This document shows, one piece after another, positions 9,930-23,059 of a DNA stretch of 45,620 bases. A program made the position numbers and the translations under genes. The notes below the pieces were generated by a model, which was not told the DNA's origin, ran no database searches, and saw only the letters and a list, made by a program, of their open reading frames with translations. Positions within the stretch are counted from its first letter, which is position 1, and each line of letters begins with the position of its first letter. Source of the stretch: Blastocladiella britannica (Eukaryota > Blastocladiomycota > Blastocladiomycetes > Blastocladiales > Blastocladiaceae); NCBI GenBank assembly GCA_025349905.2, contig MU624589.1, positions 1 to 45,620 on the forward strand, given 5' to 3'.

Positions 9930-12289
9930 CTAGGCCGTCACCCGACCCCACAGCCGCTTCCACATCCCGGCCTCCTTCTTGGTGGCAGAGGAGGTGCGGA
10001 CAATGTGGGCCGGTGCCGATGCGAGGGACGTGACCAGTGGGGACACCTTGAGCGATGTCGAAGTTGATGGCGGCATGGTGGTAGCCACAGCAGCGGACGA
10101 AGACGCTGACTCGGTGTCGGACGGGCGGCGGCGGAACAGAGACCGTGTCAGGACCTGCATCATGTTAGGTTTCACGGACGACGTGGACCGTTGTAACGCC
10201 GAGTCGGCGCGCATGGCGCCGGCGTCGTCGTCGTTATTATTGGCAGTGCGAGATGATCCATCGTCCGTAGCCATTGCTGTCACGATCATTGGCAACGATT
10301 CGATTCCACTGGCCGAGCCTGCGGCAGCGGTGGCAGCCGAGCCCGATTCGGACATGGACCGCCGGAACGGCAAGATCCGCAGCCTGCGGTGCGTGCCAGT
10401 TGCAGTGACCGGCGCCGAACCAGGGCGGCCCACATTCGGCGTGCCCACCTCCACCTGAGATTCGATGGGCGGATCGGACGCTGACATGGGCAGCGACGAT
10501 CTCCGCGTCGGCAGAAGCAGCGCCAGTGGAGACGACAGAATCGACGCGAGAAGGGAGGACGTGCGAGGAGGTGCAAGCATCACGATCGGTGTGGGTGCGG
10601 CAAGGATCGGGGCAGCAGCAGCGATTGTAGTGGCACTGCTATTACTTGATTTGCTGGTGTAGGTGGCGGTTGTGGTGGTGGTCATGGTCACCGTGTACAC
10701 GTACGCGCTGCTGCTGCTGCTGCCGGTGCTTACCGCCGTCGTGTCAAGGGCCGCAGATTTCGCTGCCACGACCATCACCCTGGACTGTGGGCCGGGACTG
10801 TTTGCAACCACCACCACCTCCTCAAAGGCAGGTGCACCGTCGTCGATAACAGCACCATCACCACTGGTGTGGTCCACAACCACGTCCGAGAGCGAGCTGG
10901 CATCTTCCTCGGCGTCATCATCGCCATCGGATGAGGTGATAGAGCGACCCGAAATGGTGCGGTGGCTGGCAATCCGTGACCGCCACGTCACGGCCCGCCC
11001 GGCCGCGGTGGCAGCGTCCGGCGAGTCGCCGCCCGTCGGGTCTTTGAGCGCCTCGAGCGACGCCGTGGCCTTGACGTGCTGATGACCGTTATTGTCATCA
11101 TTATTTGGTTTTGTGGTGTCGGTTTTGGACAACGTGTCCCATGCCGGCCGTGCTGATGCAGACTCTTCGGGTGCAGCGTCTTTGGTTGCAGCCACAGTGT
11201 CAGGCGAGCCGCTGTCCGTGCTATCATCGTCAGCATTCACGGGACCGCGTCTGGTGGCGGCCACCAGCGATCGCGTGGTCAAGGCTGGCGCGGCATGCGC
11301 ACGCACTGCATTCAACATGGTGTTGGCGCGCGTGCGCTGGTCCGTGATGGCGTCCATCAGGTCGTCGGCGGTAGCGGTCGAGGCCGCGAAAGTGCTGCCT
11401 GACGAAACAGATCCCAGGGCTGGGAATGCGCTGGTGGTAGAAACGGCGGCAGGTGATGCCGCTACCACCGCTGGCAACAGCGGTTCGGGATCGGGTCCGC
11501 TTTCGGACTCGACGATTGCTGTGGTTGACTGCTCATGTATGGATTCATTTCCATTGAGTGAGACTTTTCTTCGTCCATTCGTCACAAAAAAAAAAGAACC
11601 AAACAGACCAGCACATTGGATGCAACGATCCGACGGCCCGATTTGGCCGATCTGGGCCGCAGGCCACTCCCCGGCGGCGGCCGTGCCTCGTTCCAGTACG
11701 ATGTGAGCGGGATAAGCGGTGGTGGAGGTGCAGAGGTGAGTGCCTCGAGCGATCCGGCCAGCCCCGAGTCGTCCGAGGCCGTGGCCACCCGTTTCGTGAG
11801 CTCAGCAGTATCCCCCTCCTCGTCCGAATCCGACCCGTTTTTTTTTTCAGCACCACTAGGTGAGGCAATCACCATCTCGCCAATACTGGCCAGCGGGGAC
11901 GGGATCCGAGCCGGAGCGGCCGCTGAGCGCGGTTTTTTCGAGTTGCGTGCAGAACTCGAGGTCAGGTAAGGCGAAATTGTGGGTGATGTGGAGGTAGGAA
12001 ACACGGCAGCTCCATTTGACGAAGCGCGCACGGCGGCGGCCGAGGATGCCGGGATCTTGATGCGGAACGGCAAGTGCGGACCACTGCCGTTACTAGAGCG
12101 GAAAGCAGCAGGCATAGGGACTGTCGGGTCGATCGGCGAGACCATCGGGTGGACTGTGTTTGGACGCGAGGCATGGCGCCGGCCCGCGTAGTAGCCGCGG
12201 TAGGAGGCGGTGGTGGAGGTCAGGATGGTGGCGGAGGCGGCCGAGAGCGAATCCGCGGCGGATCCGGTTGGCGTGGTCGTTGAGGCCAT
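9930..12289 (-). CDS. Large disordered Ser/Thr/Ala-rich protein, unknown function
   Basis: Exon 1 runs from the ATG at 12289 to about 11609 and exon 2 from about 11528 to 9930. Two splice models keep frame: an 80-nt intron at 11529-11608 (GTCTGT...GAGCAG, phase 0, 759 aa), or a 41-nt intron (GTTTGG...AAAAG). The protein is dominated by Ser, Thr, Ala and Pro with short acidic patches. I recognise no folded domain. Three short basic motifs recur in exon 2, LPTRRSSLPM, LPFRRSMSES and LFRRRPSDTES, the form of basophilic kinase sites, and the C-terminus is basic (MWKRLWGRVTA). A scaffold or signalling substrate is possible but unproven. It shares a 158-bp divergent spacer with GCN1. Confidence 0.7.
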
Positions 12290-12447
12290 TGTTTTTCGTA
12301 TATAGTCTATATATTTTTTGGTAAACTGGGAAAAGTTATTGGGAAAAGCTTAAAATTTTTGTCTTGTACGTTGCCAGACACGTGAATGACCGAAATAATT
12401 TGTGCTCCTCTTGAGTAAATCAAAAAAAAGAGTATCGTTATTCTGTT
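12290..12447. promoter_or_regulatory. Divergent spacer: probable bidirectional promoter of GCN1 and the disordered-protein gene
   Basis: This 158-bp A/T-rich spacer lies head-to-head between two start codons. It contains a TATA-like stretch near 12298-12315 (GTATATAGTCTATATATT) and an A-run (12423-12430) just before the GCN1 ATG. Shared promoter function is inferred from orientation and size. Confidence 0.45.
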
Positions 12448-15400
12448 ATGGTCCCCCCAACGGCCGCCAAGGTAGTAGGAGCACGCGCTGCCGCTGCTGC
12501 TCCTCCTCCCGCTATTGTCAACAACGATGACGACGACCAGGACGCCCCTCAGCCCGACCCCCGCCCGCGGCTCTTGCAGCTGGCGTCGTGCGCCGGATCG
12601 TCGCAGCTCGTGTCCTGGATCGACGACGAGGTTCTCCCTCTGCTTGCTGACAAGGGTGCGTTTTTGTTGGCTGTTGATGGGTTGTTGATGCCGGCTGCCT
12701 TGAACGTTTTGACTCACTTTCTGCCTTCATAAAAGACCCTCGCGTCCTCTCGCCCGAGCTCTTCCGCGCACTCATCCCGCTCACGCTCCACCGCTACGCG
12801 TCGCAGCCCAAGCCCTACCGCGCTGCGCTGATCCGCGTGCTCTCGGCCGCGCTTGCCGCCGCCGCCGGCACCCCCACCACCGAGCACGCCATTGTGGCCG
12901 AGGTGGCCAAGCAGGTGGATGCGCTGGTGATAAAGCCCACGCTTGCTGGCCGCGCCCCGCACGCGCTGCCCCTGGCCTCGGTGCTGTTTGCCGCCCAGTG
13001 GCTGTCGGTGGCCCTGACGGTCATGGCCGCCAACCCGCCCACCAAGCTGGTCACCATGCACTGCACGCTGGTGGGCATTGCCCTGCACCACCCGGCTGCT
13101 GCCGCCGCTCCCGGTATTCCGCGCCGCATGGTGATCTCGGTCACCGCCACCACCAAGGAGCTGTACAAGCAGGCACGTGGTCTGGGCGCCGCCCTGGCTG
13201 CTCTGGTGGGTGCCGAATCAATTCCGGGCATGGCTGATAACCTTGCGATTGCTCACGGCGCGCTGGTGGAACTGGCGCGCGCGCTCTCGGTCGGCGCGAC
13301 CCGCTGGCAGGACGAGTTTACGCCGATCGTCGTCAAGCACTGCATGCAGTGCAAGACGCCCGTGCCTGCCAACGTCCTGGTATGTTTTTTTTTCCATATT
13401 TTCCTCTTTGAAATCGGTCACTAAATGGATGGTAATTTGAAAATAGTCTACACTGGACCCACTCCTGGCACACATGTCGGCAGCGCCCGTGCTCGCGGCA
13501 GCCGAAAAGGGCCTCCTGCGTGCACCCGAAGTCATTCTACCATTCCTGGCCGCGTTCCTGCCCGCCCGGATCAGCGCCAGCGAGCCCCTGGCCGTCCCCG
13601 ACGCCATTGCCGCCGCGGTCGCCAACCAGCTCCTGTCGTCGACCGAATCCATTGCCGTGACCGCCCGCGTCGTGTTTGGCGGTCTGTGGCGCGGCGCAAC
13701 CGCCGAAACCGCTGGCGCGCTTCCCGCCAAGGCGCTCGCGGCCATGGCTCGCGCTGGTGCTGGGTCGTGGCAGGCCAAGCACAATGTGGTGCAGGCGCTT
13801 GGACTGGTCCCCGAGCGACTCCTCGACGCCGAGATTGACGCTCTGGCCAAGATCATCAAGACCGAAGCCAACGACACGGTGGCCACGGCCGGGTTCGAGG
13901 TGCTGGCCAAGTCGGGATCGTCGGACCGCGCGCGCGACGCGATCCTGACCATTGCTTGGCCGCGGGTCAACGACAAGGTCCGGCGTGCGGTTCTTGGTGT
14001 CCTGTACGACGCGGGCATGTTTGTCCCCGCCGACAAGCTCGCGGCCCCGACCGAGTTGGTGGTGTTTGCGCACGTGCTGCAATCGGGCTACGATGCCGAG
14101 CGTGACGCCAAGAAGTTGGCGGCGCTCCTGGCCATCAAGACCTTGGGTGCTGTGGACGCGTACGCGGCGCACGTGGTCAATGCCCTCGTGGAACGCCACC
14201 CGGGTACTCTCACGGACGCGCAGATCGAGCACCTTGCCACCTTGGCATTCGCCACCCCGCATTTCGTGCACCTGTCCAACGCGGTGCTCCATCTGCCCGT
14301 GGTCCACACCCAGGCGTTGCGCAAGTTCACGTCCGCGCACTTTGCCGCCAGTAAAGCCGCGTCGTCGTCGCTGGCGTCGCGCAAGCACTTTTTGGCAGTC
14401 CTGCACCGCGTGAACGCTGCCGGCGCGGTGACGCACCCGTCCGACACGGACACGTCGCTGCTGCTTCCGCTGCTTTTGCCCGCACACCACCCGGCGATTC
14501 CGTCCGACACGTGGCCCGCGCTCGCGTTCCACGCGCACGTGCAGCTCGAGCACTACCTGACGCTTGAGTCGGTGCGCGAGGCGGTGTTGGCGGAGCTGCG
14601 GTCCGGTATGGGCGCCGACGAGACCAGCTGGGAACGGATTGCCGCACTTAACGCCGCGTCCACGGCCGTGTGGGTCGACTCGGACCACTTGGTGGAGCCC
14701 CTGGTGCGCATGTCGCTCGACCTGATTGCTGAGACCAAGGCCGCGCGCCAAGAGTACACCAACGCGCTGGCGGCGGCGGCCGAGGCGGCAGCGGCTGCCC
14801 CGACCCCGCGGTCGGCTGCTGCGCGCAAGCCCGCGATTCCGGCCGTGCCAGTGCGCTCTGGGTCGGCAGGGGCCAAGAAACCAGCCCAAGTGGTTGCGGC
14901 TCCTGCCGGTCCGGCCGAGCCTGTGGACCGCATTCCTTTGGCGCTGGAGCTGATTCGCGCCGTGTCGGCGCACTCGCCGCCGCTGGACGCGGTGATCCGC
15001 GACATTGTGCAGGTGCTGTGCGAGCTGGACCACGATGCGTTGTACGCCGCGACCGAGGTACCTGCCACCTGGACCGCGGTCTGCGCGTGCCTGGACCCGA
15101 TGATTTCGGGCGTTCACGCCAAGCTCGCGACGCTCCTGGTCACGGTCCCGCCCGTGATTTCGGCCGAGGACGCCAAGACCATCGAGGCCACTGTTCCCGC
15201 GATGCGCCGCGTCAAGCGCGGACCCATGACCGAGTCGATCGACGAGATCGTGTCCACGGTGCTGTTCAACGTTACCATGAACACCCAGAACGAGCCCGTC
15301 GCTCCCGGTACGTTTACGGTTGTGGCCGAGCTGATGGTTCGCGTCGCGGCTGCCGCGTTCAAGCGGTCGCGCACCAACGACAAGGATGTCCTCAACCGGT

Positions 15401-18400
15401 TTGTACTCTTTTTATATTTCATGGTGGTTTTGAGGTACTGACTATATAATTAAAGAATCCTCGATCACGTCGCTTACATTGTCGACATTTACTCGCAGCA
15501 TGCGGCCATCGCGGCCGTTCCCGAGGTCGTCTCCGTCCCAAGCATGATGCGCGCGAGCTTGTCGCTGCTGCGCGACTGGCGCAAGCAGGCCGGCAGCAAG
15601 ACGCACGAGACGCTGGTCGCGATTGTGCACGCGCGGCCGGGCCCAACCCCCGCGGCCGAGATTGATCTGCTGCTGGACGAAATCACCGAGTCGGCCGGCC
15701 AAGAGTATGTGGTGGCAGCGTGCCTGGAGGCCATGCTGTACATCAAACCCGAGGCGTCGGAGACCGAAACGGCAGAGCTCCCGCGCCGCATGCACTTGCT
15801 GATGCATGCGCTGTCGGCGCACCCCGAGTACTCGGAGCTTGCCGAGCAGGTCATTGAGAAGCACGGTCTGTCGGTGGATTTGTCGGACGCCGATGACCTG
15901 GTGGTCATGTCGGAGCACGCGCCGCTCGCATCGTGCTCGGCCGCGTTCCTGGGCCGCCTGTTGGCCCGCGACACGGACCTCGCTACCGCCAAGGCCGAGG
16001 TGCTGCACTCTCTGATTATCCGCCGCTGGAAGCAGGCCGTCCACATTCCGGTGCTCAAGGACCAGTTTGGGATGCCCATCAAGGTCGAAAAGGACATTGT
16101 GACCCCGCGCATTGGTCTGATGGAGTGCGTGGGCGCCATTTCGCCGTACCTCTCCGGCACCGACGCGCCGCTCAAGCACTGGGTGCCGCTGCTGCAGGAC
16201 CCGTCGTCGGATATCCGGTACGCGGTTCAGTCGGCGCTGCGCGCGTACGTGCACGCGCACGCCGGCCGCGGGTCGACCGGCGCGCAGTTCATTCCGGTGC
16301 TGCAGACGTTTGCGCAGCACAAGGACGACATGGTCCGCGAATCGGTGGTGGTGCTCACGGGCGCGTGCGCGGTGCACTTGCAGCGCGGGTCCAAGCAGCT
16401 CGTTGACATTGTCGAGATTTTGGTGGCTGCGCTCCGAACCCCATCCGAAAGTGTTCAGGTGGCGGTCGCGGGTTGTTTGGCTGATCTGCCCGTGGACCCA
16501 AAGACGTTGATTCCGCGCCTGCTCAAGACCCTGTTCTCCGAGTCCAACTATGGCGTGCAGCGTGGCGCCGCGTATGGTGTGGCTGGGCTGGTGGCTGCGC
16601 ACCGGTCGCTGTTTATTGACTTTAAGCTGTTGGCAGCCATTCGCGACAACTTGTCGGGCAAGCAGATTGCCGCTCGTCAGGGTGCTCTCCTGTTGCTCGA
16701 GACGTGCACGATCAGCGTTGGCAAGATGGTATGCACTTTATTATTCCTTATTTATGTCATTCAAACTACAAACTCACCATTGAAATAATATTGCAGTTTG
16801 AACCCTGGCTCATCCTCACCACCCCATGGCTGCTGGCGCTTTTTGCTGACACCAACACGTCGGTTCGTGAGGCCACGATCGACACGGCCCGGATCATGAT
16901 GAAGCACATTTCGTCGCACGCGGTGAAGGTGCTGATGCCGACGCTGCTGGACGGGATCCAATCGGACGCGTGGCGCACCAAGAAGGCCAGTATCGAGCTG
17001 CTGTCGTCGATGGCGTACTGCGAGGCCGACAAGCTGGCGTCGGCGCTCCCGATCGTGATTCCGACGCTGCTCGAGTCCCTCGGTGACTCGCAGTTCCAAG
17101 TGTCCAAGGCGTCCAAGGAGGCCCTCAGCACGTTTGCATCGGTGATCACCACACCCGAAATCGAGCTGATGGCGCCTATGCTGCTCGATGCACTGATCCA
17201 AGGTGGGGCCAAGACCCTGCCGGCACTGCAGGCGCTCCGGGTCACCACGTTCGAGCACTACCTCGACCCGCCGTCGCTCGGGCTCGTGGCACCCGTGGTC
17301 CACCAGGGTCTCCGTGGCCGTATGGCCGAACTCAAGTCGCTGGCCGCCCAGATCCTTGGGAACTTGACGTCACTGGCGCCGCAGCGCGACTTGCTGTACT
17401 ATGTCCCCGGTCTGATGCCGGCGCTGCTGCTGGTGGTGGCCGACGCGGTCCCGCGCACGCGCGCCATGGCCACCCGCACGCTGGGTATCTTGGTGCGCAA
17501 CCTGGGCCAGAACGAGTTCCCGACCCTGGTCCCGCAGCTGTTTGCCGTGCTCGACGACAAGGCCGCGTCGGCGGTGGAGAAATCGGGTGCCGCGCAGGGC
17601 CTGGCCGAAGTGCTGGCAGCTCTGGGCAAAGTGTCCCTCAACCAGTGGATGCCGACGATTCTCGGTGGGCTCAACTCGGGCCGTCGCGACGGGTACTTGG
17701 TGCTGCTGGTGTTTGTGCCCGCCACGTTCGGCAACACCTGGGTCGAGTACATTCCGCAGACGCTGCCCGCGGTCCTGGCGGGTCTGGCCGACGACCAGGA
17801 ACTGGTTCGCGAGTCGGCGCTGCGCGCGGCGCAGATCCTGATTGAAATGTTCAACGCCAAGGCCATTGACTTGCTGCTGCCCGAACTCATTCGCGGGGTC
17901 TTTGACCCGAGCTGGCGCATTCGTCAGTCGTCGGTGCAGCTGCTCGGCGACATGCTGGCGCGCATCATGGGCCAGAAGCTCAAGAACCTCGACTCGGGCA
18001 AGCCGCTCGGCAACGCGCCAGCCGAGGACGGCGTCGAAACCGACGAGTTTGGCAACCCTCTTCCTCGTGGCGGCAACAATGGTGAAGATGGCGAAGACGA
18101 GGAGGACGAAGAGGAAGAAGTGCCCGTGCACGCGCAGACTCACACGCAGCAGATCAAGCGGCTGGTGGAGGCCCTTGGGCTCGACATGTACCAGCGCACG
18201 CTGGCGTCGCTGTACATTTTGCGCGCCGACGCATCGGGTCAGGTCCGGCATATGGCGGTCGGCGTCTGGCGTATGCTGGTCTCCAACACCCCGCGCCAGA
18301 TCAAGGATATCTTGCCGGTGATGCTGACCATCATTCTCGAGTATCTTGCGCGCGATCCGGCCAAGGGCGGTCGCACCGCTGGCAGCGACAGCGACGATGA

Positions 18401-19976
18401 GGACAAAAATGATGAAGATATCGACGAGGAGGAGGAGGAAAGCGACGACGAGGACGACGAGGACCTGGTCGAGGTGGACGAGCTGCACGAGATTGTCAAG
18501 TCGTGCTCGACCACGCTCGTGGACGTGGTGCGCAAGCTCGGCGACAACTCGGTGGGCCAAGTGCTGACGTTGCTCCGCGGCAACCTTGAGAAGTACCCGC
18601 GTGGAACCTGCCAGGCGCTGGTGCTGGTGATGAAGGCCGCGGGCCGCCAGGCCACCACCGACCACGCCGACGCCGCCACCGCGATTGTCGCGTGGGCGCT
18701 TAATGCCGAGAACGAGTCGGTGCGCGAGGCCGGGGCTGCCGCGTTCGACGAGCTGCTCTACCAGACGGGCTCGACGTGCATCGAGTCGGTGCTGATGCCG
18801 ATGATCAAGAACTTGCCCGAGTCGCTCAGTGGGCTGCAGCACGTCATGTCGGTGCGCGGGCACGTGGTTCTCCCGGCGCTGCTGCCGACGTTGCTGGCCA
18901 AAGTGGACGAGGCGTCATGCGCAGCGCTGGCATCGCTGTTGTCGGTCGGGTCGCTCGGCCGCAAGACCGCGGGTGTTCTGGAGCAACTGCTGCAGCAGTA
19001 CAATGAGCACATCCCCGCCGCGATCCAAGCGCTTCTGGCCCACGACGACTTGGACGACGAGGAGACGTTGGACGACATTAGCAGCGTGCTGGACGACTAC
19101 CGCGAGTCGTGCATGCTCGGCGTCGCCCAGGCCATCACCACGCTGGCCCCGCACGCCACCCAGTGGTACAAGCAGCAGTGGATCGGGTGGCTACTGGCGG
19201 AACTCAACACGGACGATGCGACGCTGGTGCCGGCGATCTACGACGCGATGGATGCGCTAGTCAAGAGCATTCCCAAGGACGAGCTCGAGCTGTACATTTC
19301 GACCGTCGCGCAGGCGCTGGCGCGGGTGGCCAAGGCGCTGGCGACCGATGCCGAAGCCAACGGCGGCGACGCAGAGGCACACACGGCGTCGGTGTTTGCG
19401 CAGCACCCGCGTGGCCCCGCGCCGGTGCTAGCGGTGATCTTGCACACGCTCATGTACGGCGCGCACAAGGAGCAAGCGGTGCGGGCATTGGTGACGGTGA
19501 TTCAGCTGACCCCCGGCGCCAACCTGCGCGCGCACGTGACGGGCATGACGGGCCCGCTGATCCGTATTCTCGGCGACCGCGTGGTGCCCGTAGTGAAGGC
19601 CCAGATCCTGGAGGCGGTGGCGCTGCTGCTGACGCGCGTGCCGCTGCTGCTCAAACCATTCATTCCGCAGCTGTCGCGCACGCTTGTCAAGCAGCTGGAG
19701 ACGGACGACGCAAAGGTGCTGTTGCGCGCTCAGGACGCGTTGACGGTGTTGATGGCGCTGCACCCGCGGCCCGACGCGCTGGTCGCAGAGCTCGCGGGCC
19801 TGATCCCGACCGCGGCCGTTCCGGGAGCTTCGGCCGCTATTGGCCGGATCCTGGTGGCGGGGTGCGCGGTGGCCAAGGACCCGGCGCCGCTTCGGGCGGC
19901 TGTCGACGCGTTGCGGGCTGCTGGCGACGCGGCACTGGCGCGCGAGTTGGCGGCGGCCGTTGCAGCAAAGTTCTGA
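12448..19976 (+). CDS. GCN1: GCN1, ribosome-bound activator of eIF2alpha kinase GCN2
   Basis: Five exons: 12448-12655, 12736-13379, 13447-15398, 15456-16728 and 16797-19976, giving 2418 aa (human and yeast GCN1 are about 2670). Introns are 57-80 nt with phases 1, 0, 2, 0. GCN1 binds translating, often collided, ribosomes with GCN20 and delivers the signal to the RWD domain of GCN2. The whole protein is HEAT repeats. The best conserved core starts with exon 5 (residue about 1360): SLADDQ-type repeats, GGLNSGRRDGYLVLLVFVPA, DPSWRIRQSSVQLLGDML, then GVWRMLVSNTPRQIKDILP. The GCN2-binding segment should follow at about 2050-2200. Two acidic loops (about 1784-1803 and 1888-1921) are inserted between repeats. 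Exon 3 has an Ala/Pro-rich loop (codons near 14765-14930). The stop is followed within 38 bases by the IKS1 start. Confidence 0.97.
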
Positions 19977-19986
19977 AATGATCGCG

Positions 19987-19992
19987 AATAAA
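19987..19992 (+). terminator. Possible poly(A) signal of GCN1
   Basis: AATAAA occurs 11 bases after the GCN1 stop, in the only 38 bases separating it from IKS1. Cleavage at the usual distance would fall at or beyond the IKS1 ATG. The hexamer match is exact, but its use is unproven. Confidence 0.4.
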
Positions 19993-20014
19993 GGTCTCTC
20001 TTTCGTTACCACAA

Positions 20015-22914
20015 ATGAGCTCTCCGCCAATAACACCACCGCCTCCCCCACGCGTCATTGCCGGCGCTCCTCTGCTCTCCCCGGGCCCGCTCTCGGCGCT
20101 CTCGCACCCTGCCTCGTGGCAGGTGATCTTGTCAGTATTTTTTCATCGTCCCCAAAATGATATATGCTCATAAAATCCATGGCCATATAGACTTAACGAG
20201 GGCGCTCGACAGGTCGTGCTGTACAATCCGGCATCGCATGCCCTCGCCGTACAATCAGGCCCCGTGGCTGCCGCCGCGGCCGTGGTCGTTGCCCGCCGAC
20301 GTGATCGTCGTAGCCCTGGCGCAGGCACAATGCTGGTCTCGACCAACTCGCGCCGAATGGACCGAAACAATGCCACAACCAATACGGGCAGTGTTACTGA
20401 CGGATCTGGTGGCTCTGGTGGTGCCACCGCTTCTTCAAACGGGAATGGTCATTCGGGCGACTTGCACGCGTGCCCGATGTGCGGCCGTGCGTTTCCGTTC
20501 GTGCAGCTGCTTCCATTGGCTGTGGACGACGAGATCAATGGCGATGCGATGGATCAAGACGATGCCATGATGGTGGATCCTGTTTCTGGCGACGAGGAGA
20601 ATGGTGATGACGCTGATCGAATGGTCACAGACGACCATGACGACGATGATGTGGGCAGTGACAACAGCAGCCAGACCATGGTCGTTGTGCACCCACCGAG
20701 CTACCTTGATCGCGACTATTTTCACTTGCTCGCGGACGTGCAGTACGTTTGTTCTTTTTTTGGAAGTATTTGAGAGCACTTGACTGATCCACATTGCAAT
20801 AGTCATGCCCACCCGCCATTGGCGGCAGAGGCGGATCGCGCCTCAACAAGCCCATCGTCGTCGTCGCCTCATCAACACCACAACCGTGGGCTCTTGCTTT
20901 CGTCCAACAGCGATGGCGACAATGCAGATGGACCAAAACCCACCTCACACCACCACCTGCCGGACGCTTCCTTCAATGACGGGTACTATGCGCGATTCTT
21001 TGTCGAGTGCTCGCGCCTCGGCCGCGGCGCGCACGGCGCAGTGTACATGGCCCGCCACGTCCTTGACACGACGCCGCTCGGCGAGTACGCCATCAAAAAG
21101 GTGGCGGTCGGGGACGATGCGCCGTGGCTGGCCCAGCAGCTGCGTGAAGTGTCGCTGCTCGCGCGCCTGCGCCATCCCAACATTGTCGCCTACAAGCACG
21201 CGTGGCTCGAACACGCGAAACCGTCGCCGTTCTCGCCCGTGGTCCCGTGCCTCTTTATTCTCATGGACCGCGCCAATGGCGGGAACTTGGAGGACTGGCT
21301 GGCGCCATCGTGGCCCAGCGACAGTGCTGACGGATCGTCGCGGGCCAAGGCCATCCGCGCACAGCGACTGGCCCGAGCCGCGGCTGGAAAGCTGCCGAGC
21401 GTTGTCGACGGATCGGCGTGGCGGCTCATTGGCCGCGACGGCGGGTGGGCGCGCGCGGGGACGGGCGACGCTGATGTGGTGCGCGTGTTGAGCACCGAGG
21501 CGCTGCTGAATATGGCGTACGGTGTTGCCCGCGGACTCGAGCACTTGCATCGCTTGGGCGTTGTGCATCGCGATGTATGATTTTTATATTTTTTGTGGTA
21601 TAGTTGGCACTCACCCTCACTAATTTGCACAGTTGAAACCACCGAATATCCTGTTAGAGTGGGAATTGGATGTGGACGGCCGCCCGAGCATCCCGAACGA
21701 TACTCACGATCTGCCGTTCTCGCCCCCTACGAACCAAATGTATGTTTTCTTACATATCATAGCACCCAAAGACATAAACTAAAGATAAGATGATGTCCAG
21801 CCCAACCGTCGTCTTGTCCGATTTTGGCGAGTGCGAGGAGCTCGGGTCCATGTCCAACGCGCCTTCGATCCGCGTCCGCACCGGCGCCACCGGAACACTG
21901 GATTTTACGGCACCCGAGCAGCTCGCACGGGACGCCATCACGGGCAACTTGCTGTCGGCGCGTTACGCCCCCTCCGCGGATGTGTGGTCGTTAGGCCTGA
22001 TCCTGCTGTACCTCGCGTACGGCGGCCACGTGCCCTTCTTGAACCGCGACGACGTAGACTTGCTCCGCGACGAAATCCTGGCTTCGTCGATCGACAACCT
22101 GCTGCGCGTGACGCGCAGCGTGTCGGCCACGCTTGCCACCGAGCCTCGAGTCCCCGCGACGTTCCATGCCATTGTCGCTCGTTGCCTGCACCGCGACCCG
22201 GCTCGCCGCCCGACCGCCTCGCAGGTGGCACTGGCATTGATGCGAGTTCGCGACGCCGAGTGTCCGCGTGTACGGCTCGGCGAAGAAGAGTCTGATGTGG
22301 GAATTGCGTCGGGCGAGACTATTCCTTACTCAGTGTCGACCTCTCGTCCTCACAAACCACGCGTGCGCGCTCGCACGGTCGACTCTTCTGCGCCTCCAAC
22401 CTTCATGACTGTCGACGACGATGTGAATGCTCCCATGACAGAACAGACGACCATGACCGTGGCAGCAGCCAGCATGCCGTCGAGTGGGGAAGCCATGGAC
22501 GTCGATCCGCCGAGCCCGGTCCTGCGCGTCCGCCGACGTGCTCGGTCCGCTCTGACCTCGGACCGCCCACCGTCCATGACCATGAGTGCTGTAGCGCCGT
22601 TGCTCTTACCGGACGTTCCTCTTATCCCGCGTCACACGCGCCGAATTGATGGGCGATGGCAGCAAGTGGCGCGGTTCGTGCAGGTGGCGTCGCTCGCGGC
22701 CGTGCCCGCGCACGTCCCGACCCCCGTCGCGGTGTGCTGGACATGTGCGGCCATGGCCGTCACTGAATTTGCCACTTCATGGGTTATGACAGCAACTCCG
22801 GCGGCCGCTGGAGGGGATTCTTCTGCTAGGCGTTTGCACACTTCGGTGGCAGCGGTCGGCGGGATCGCTGTCCACTTGGCGGCCTTGGCGGGCATGTCGT
22901 GGGCTTGGAGCTGA
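20015..22914 (+). CDS. IKS1: IKS1-family serine/threonine protein kinase with C-terminal membrane helices
   Basis: Five exons: 20015-20134, 20213-20742, 20803-21574, 21633-21739 and 21801-22914, giving 880 aa; introns are 58-78 nt. The N-terminus has the family's WQVILS/VVLYNP strand and a CPMCGRAFPF zinc-like knuckle, then DYFHLLADV. The kinase domain (about 280-620) has the Gly loop LGRGAHGAVY, the lysine in YAIKKV, CLFILMDRANGGNLEDWL, catalytic HRDLKPPNILL (split exactly by intron 3), DFGE and APEQ. An insert sits between the hinge and the HRD loop. The PLGEYAIKKV and LRHPNIVAYKHAWLE segments are typical of the fungal IKS group. Two hydrophobic stretches near 818-840 and 855-879 suggest membrane anchoring. 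The fourth intron removes an apparent ATG ATG at 21790. Substrates are unknown. Confidence 0.85.
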
Positions 22915-23059
22915 TTTTCGTATCCGTGTATCCATTTATTCATTACCCATTCTCATTTCGTTATTTCATTCAGCTGGATGGACCCAACGAATAAGAGGAT
23001 CCGATCAAGAACGACCCGTGTGGTGTCCATTTTCATTTATTCTTGAGAAGAAAGAAAAA

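Noticed and set aside
13537..15117. 526-codon open frame antisense to GCN1
   Set aside because: It mirrors the GC-rich third positions of GCN1, has Arg/Gly/His-rich nonsense composition and no domain; the same holds for the 497-codon frame at 17370-18863.
21790..21800. ATG ATG as a separate start for the second half of the kinase
   Set aside because: A phase-2 GTATGT...TCCAG intron (21740-21800) joins the catalytic loop exon to the DFG exon in frame, and the half-kinase alone would lack its N-lobe.
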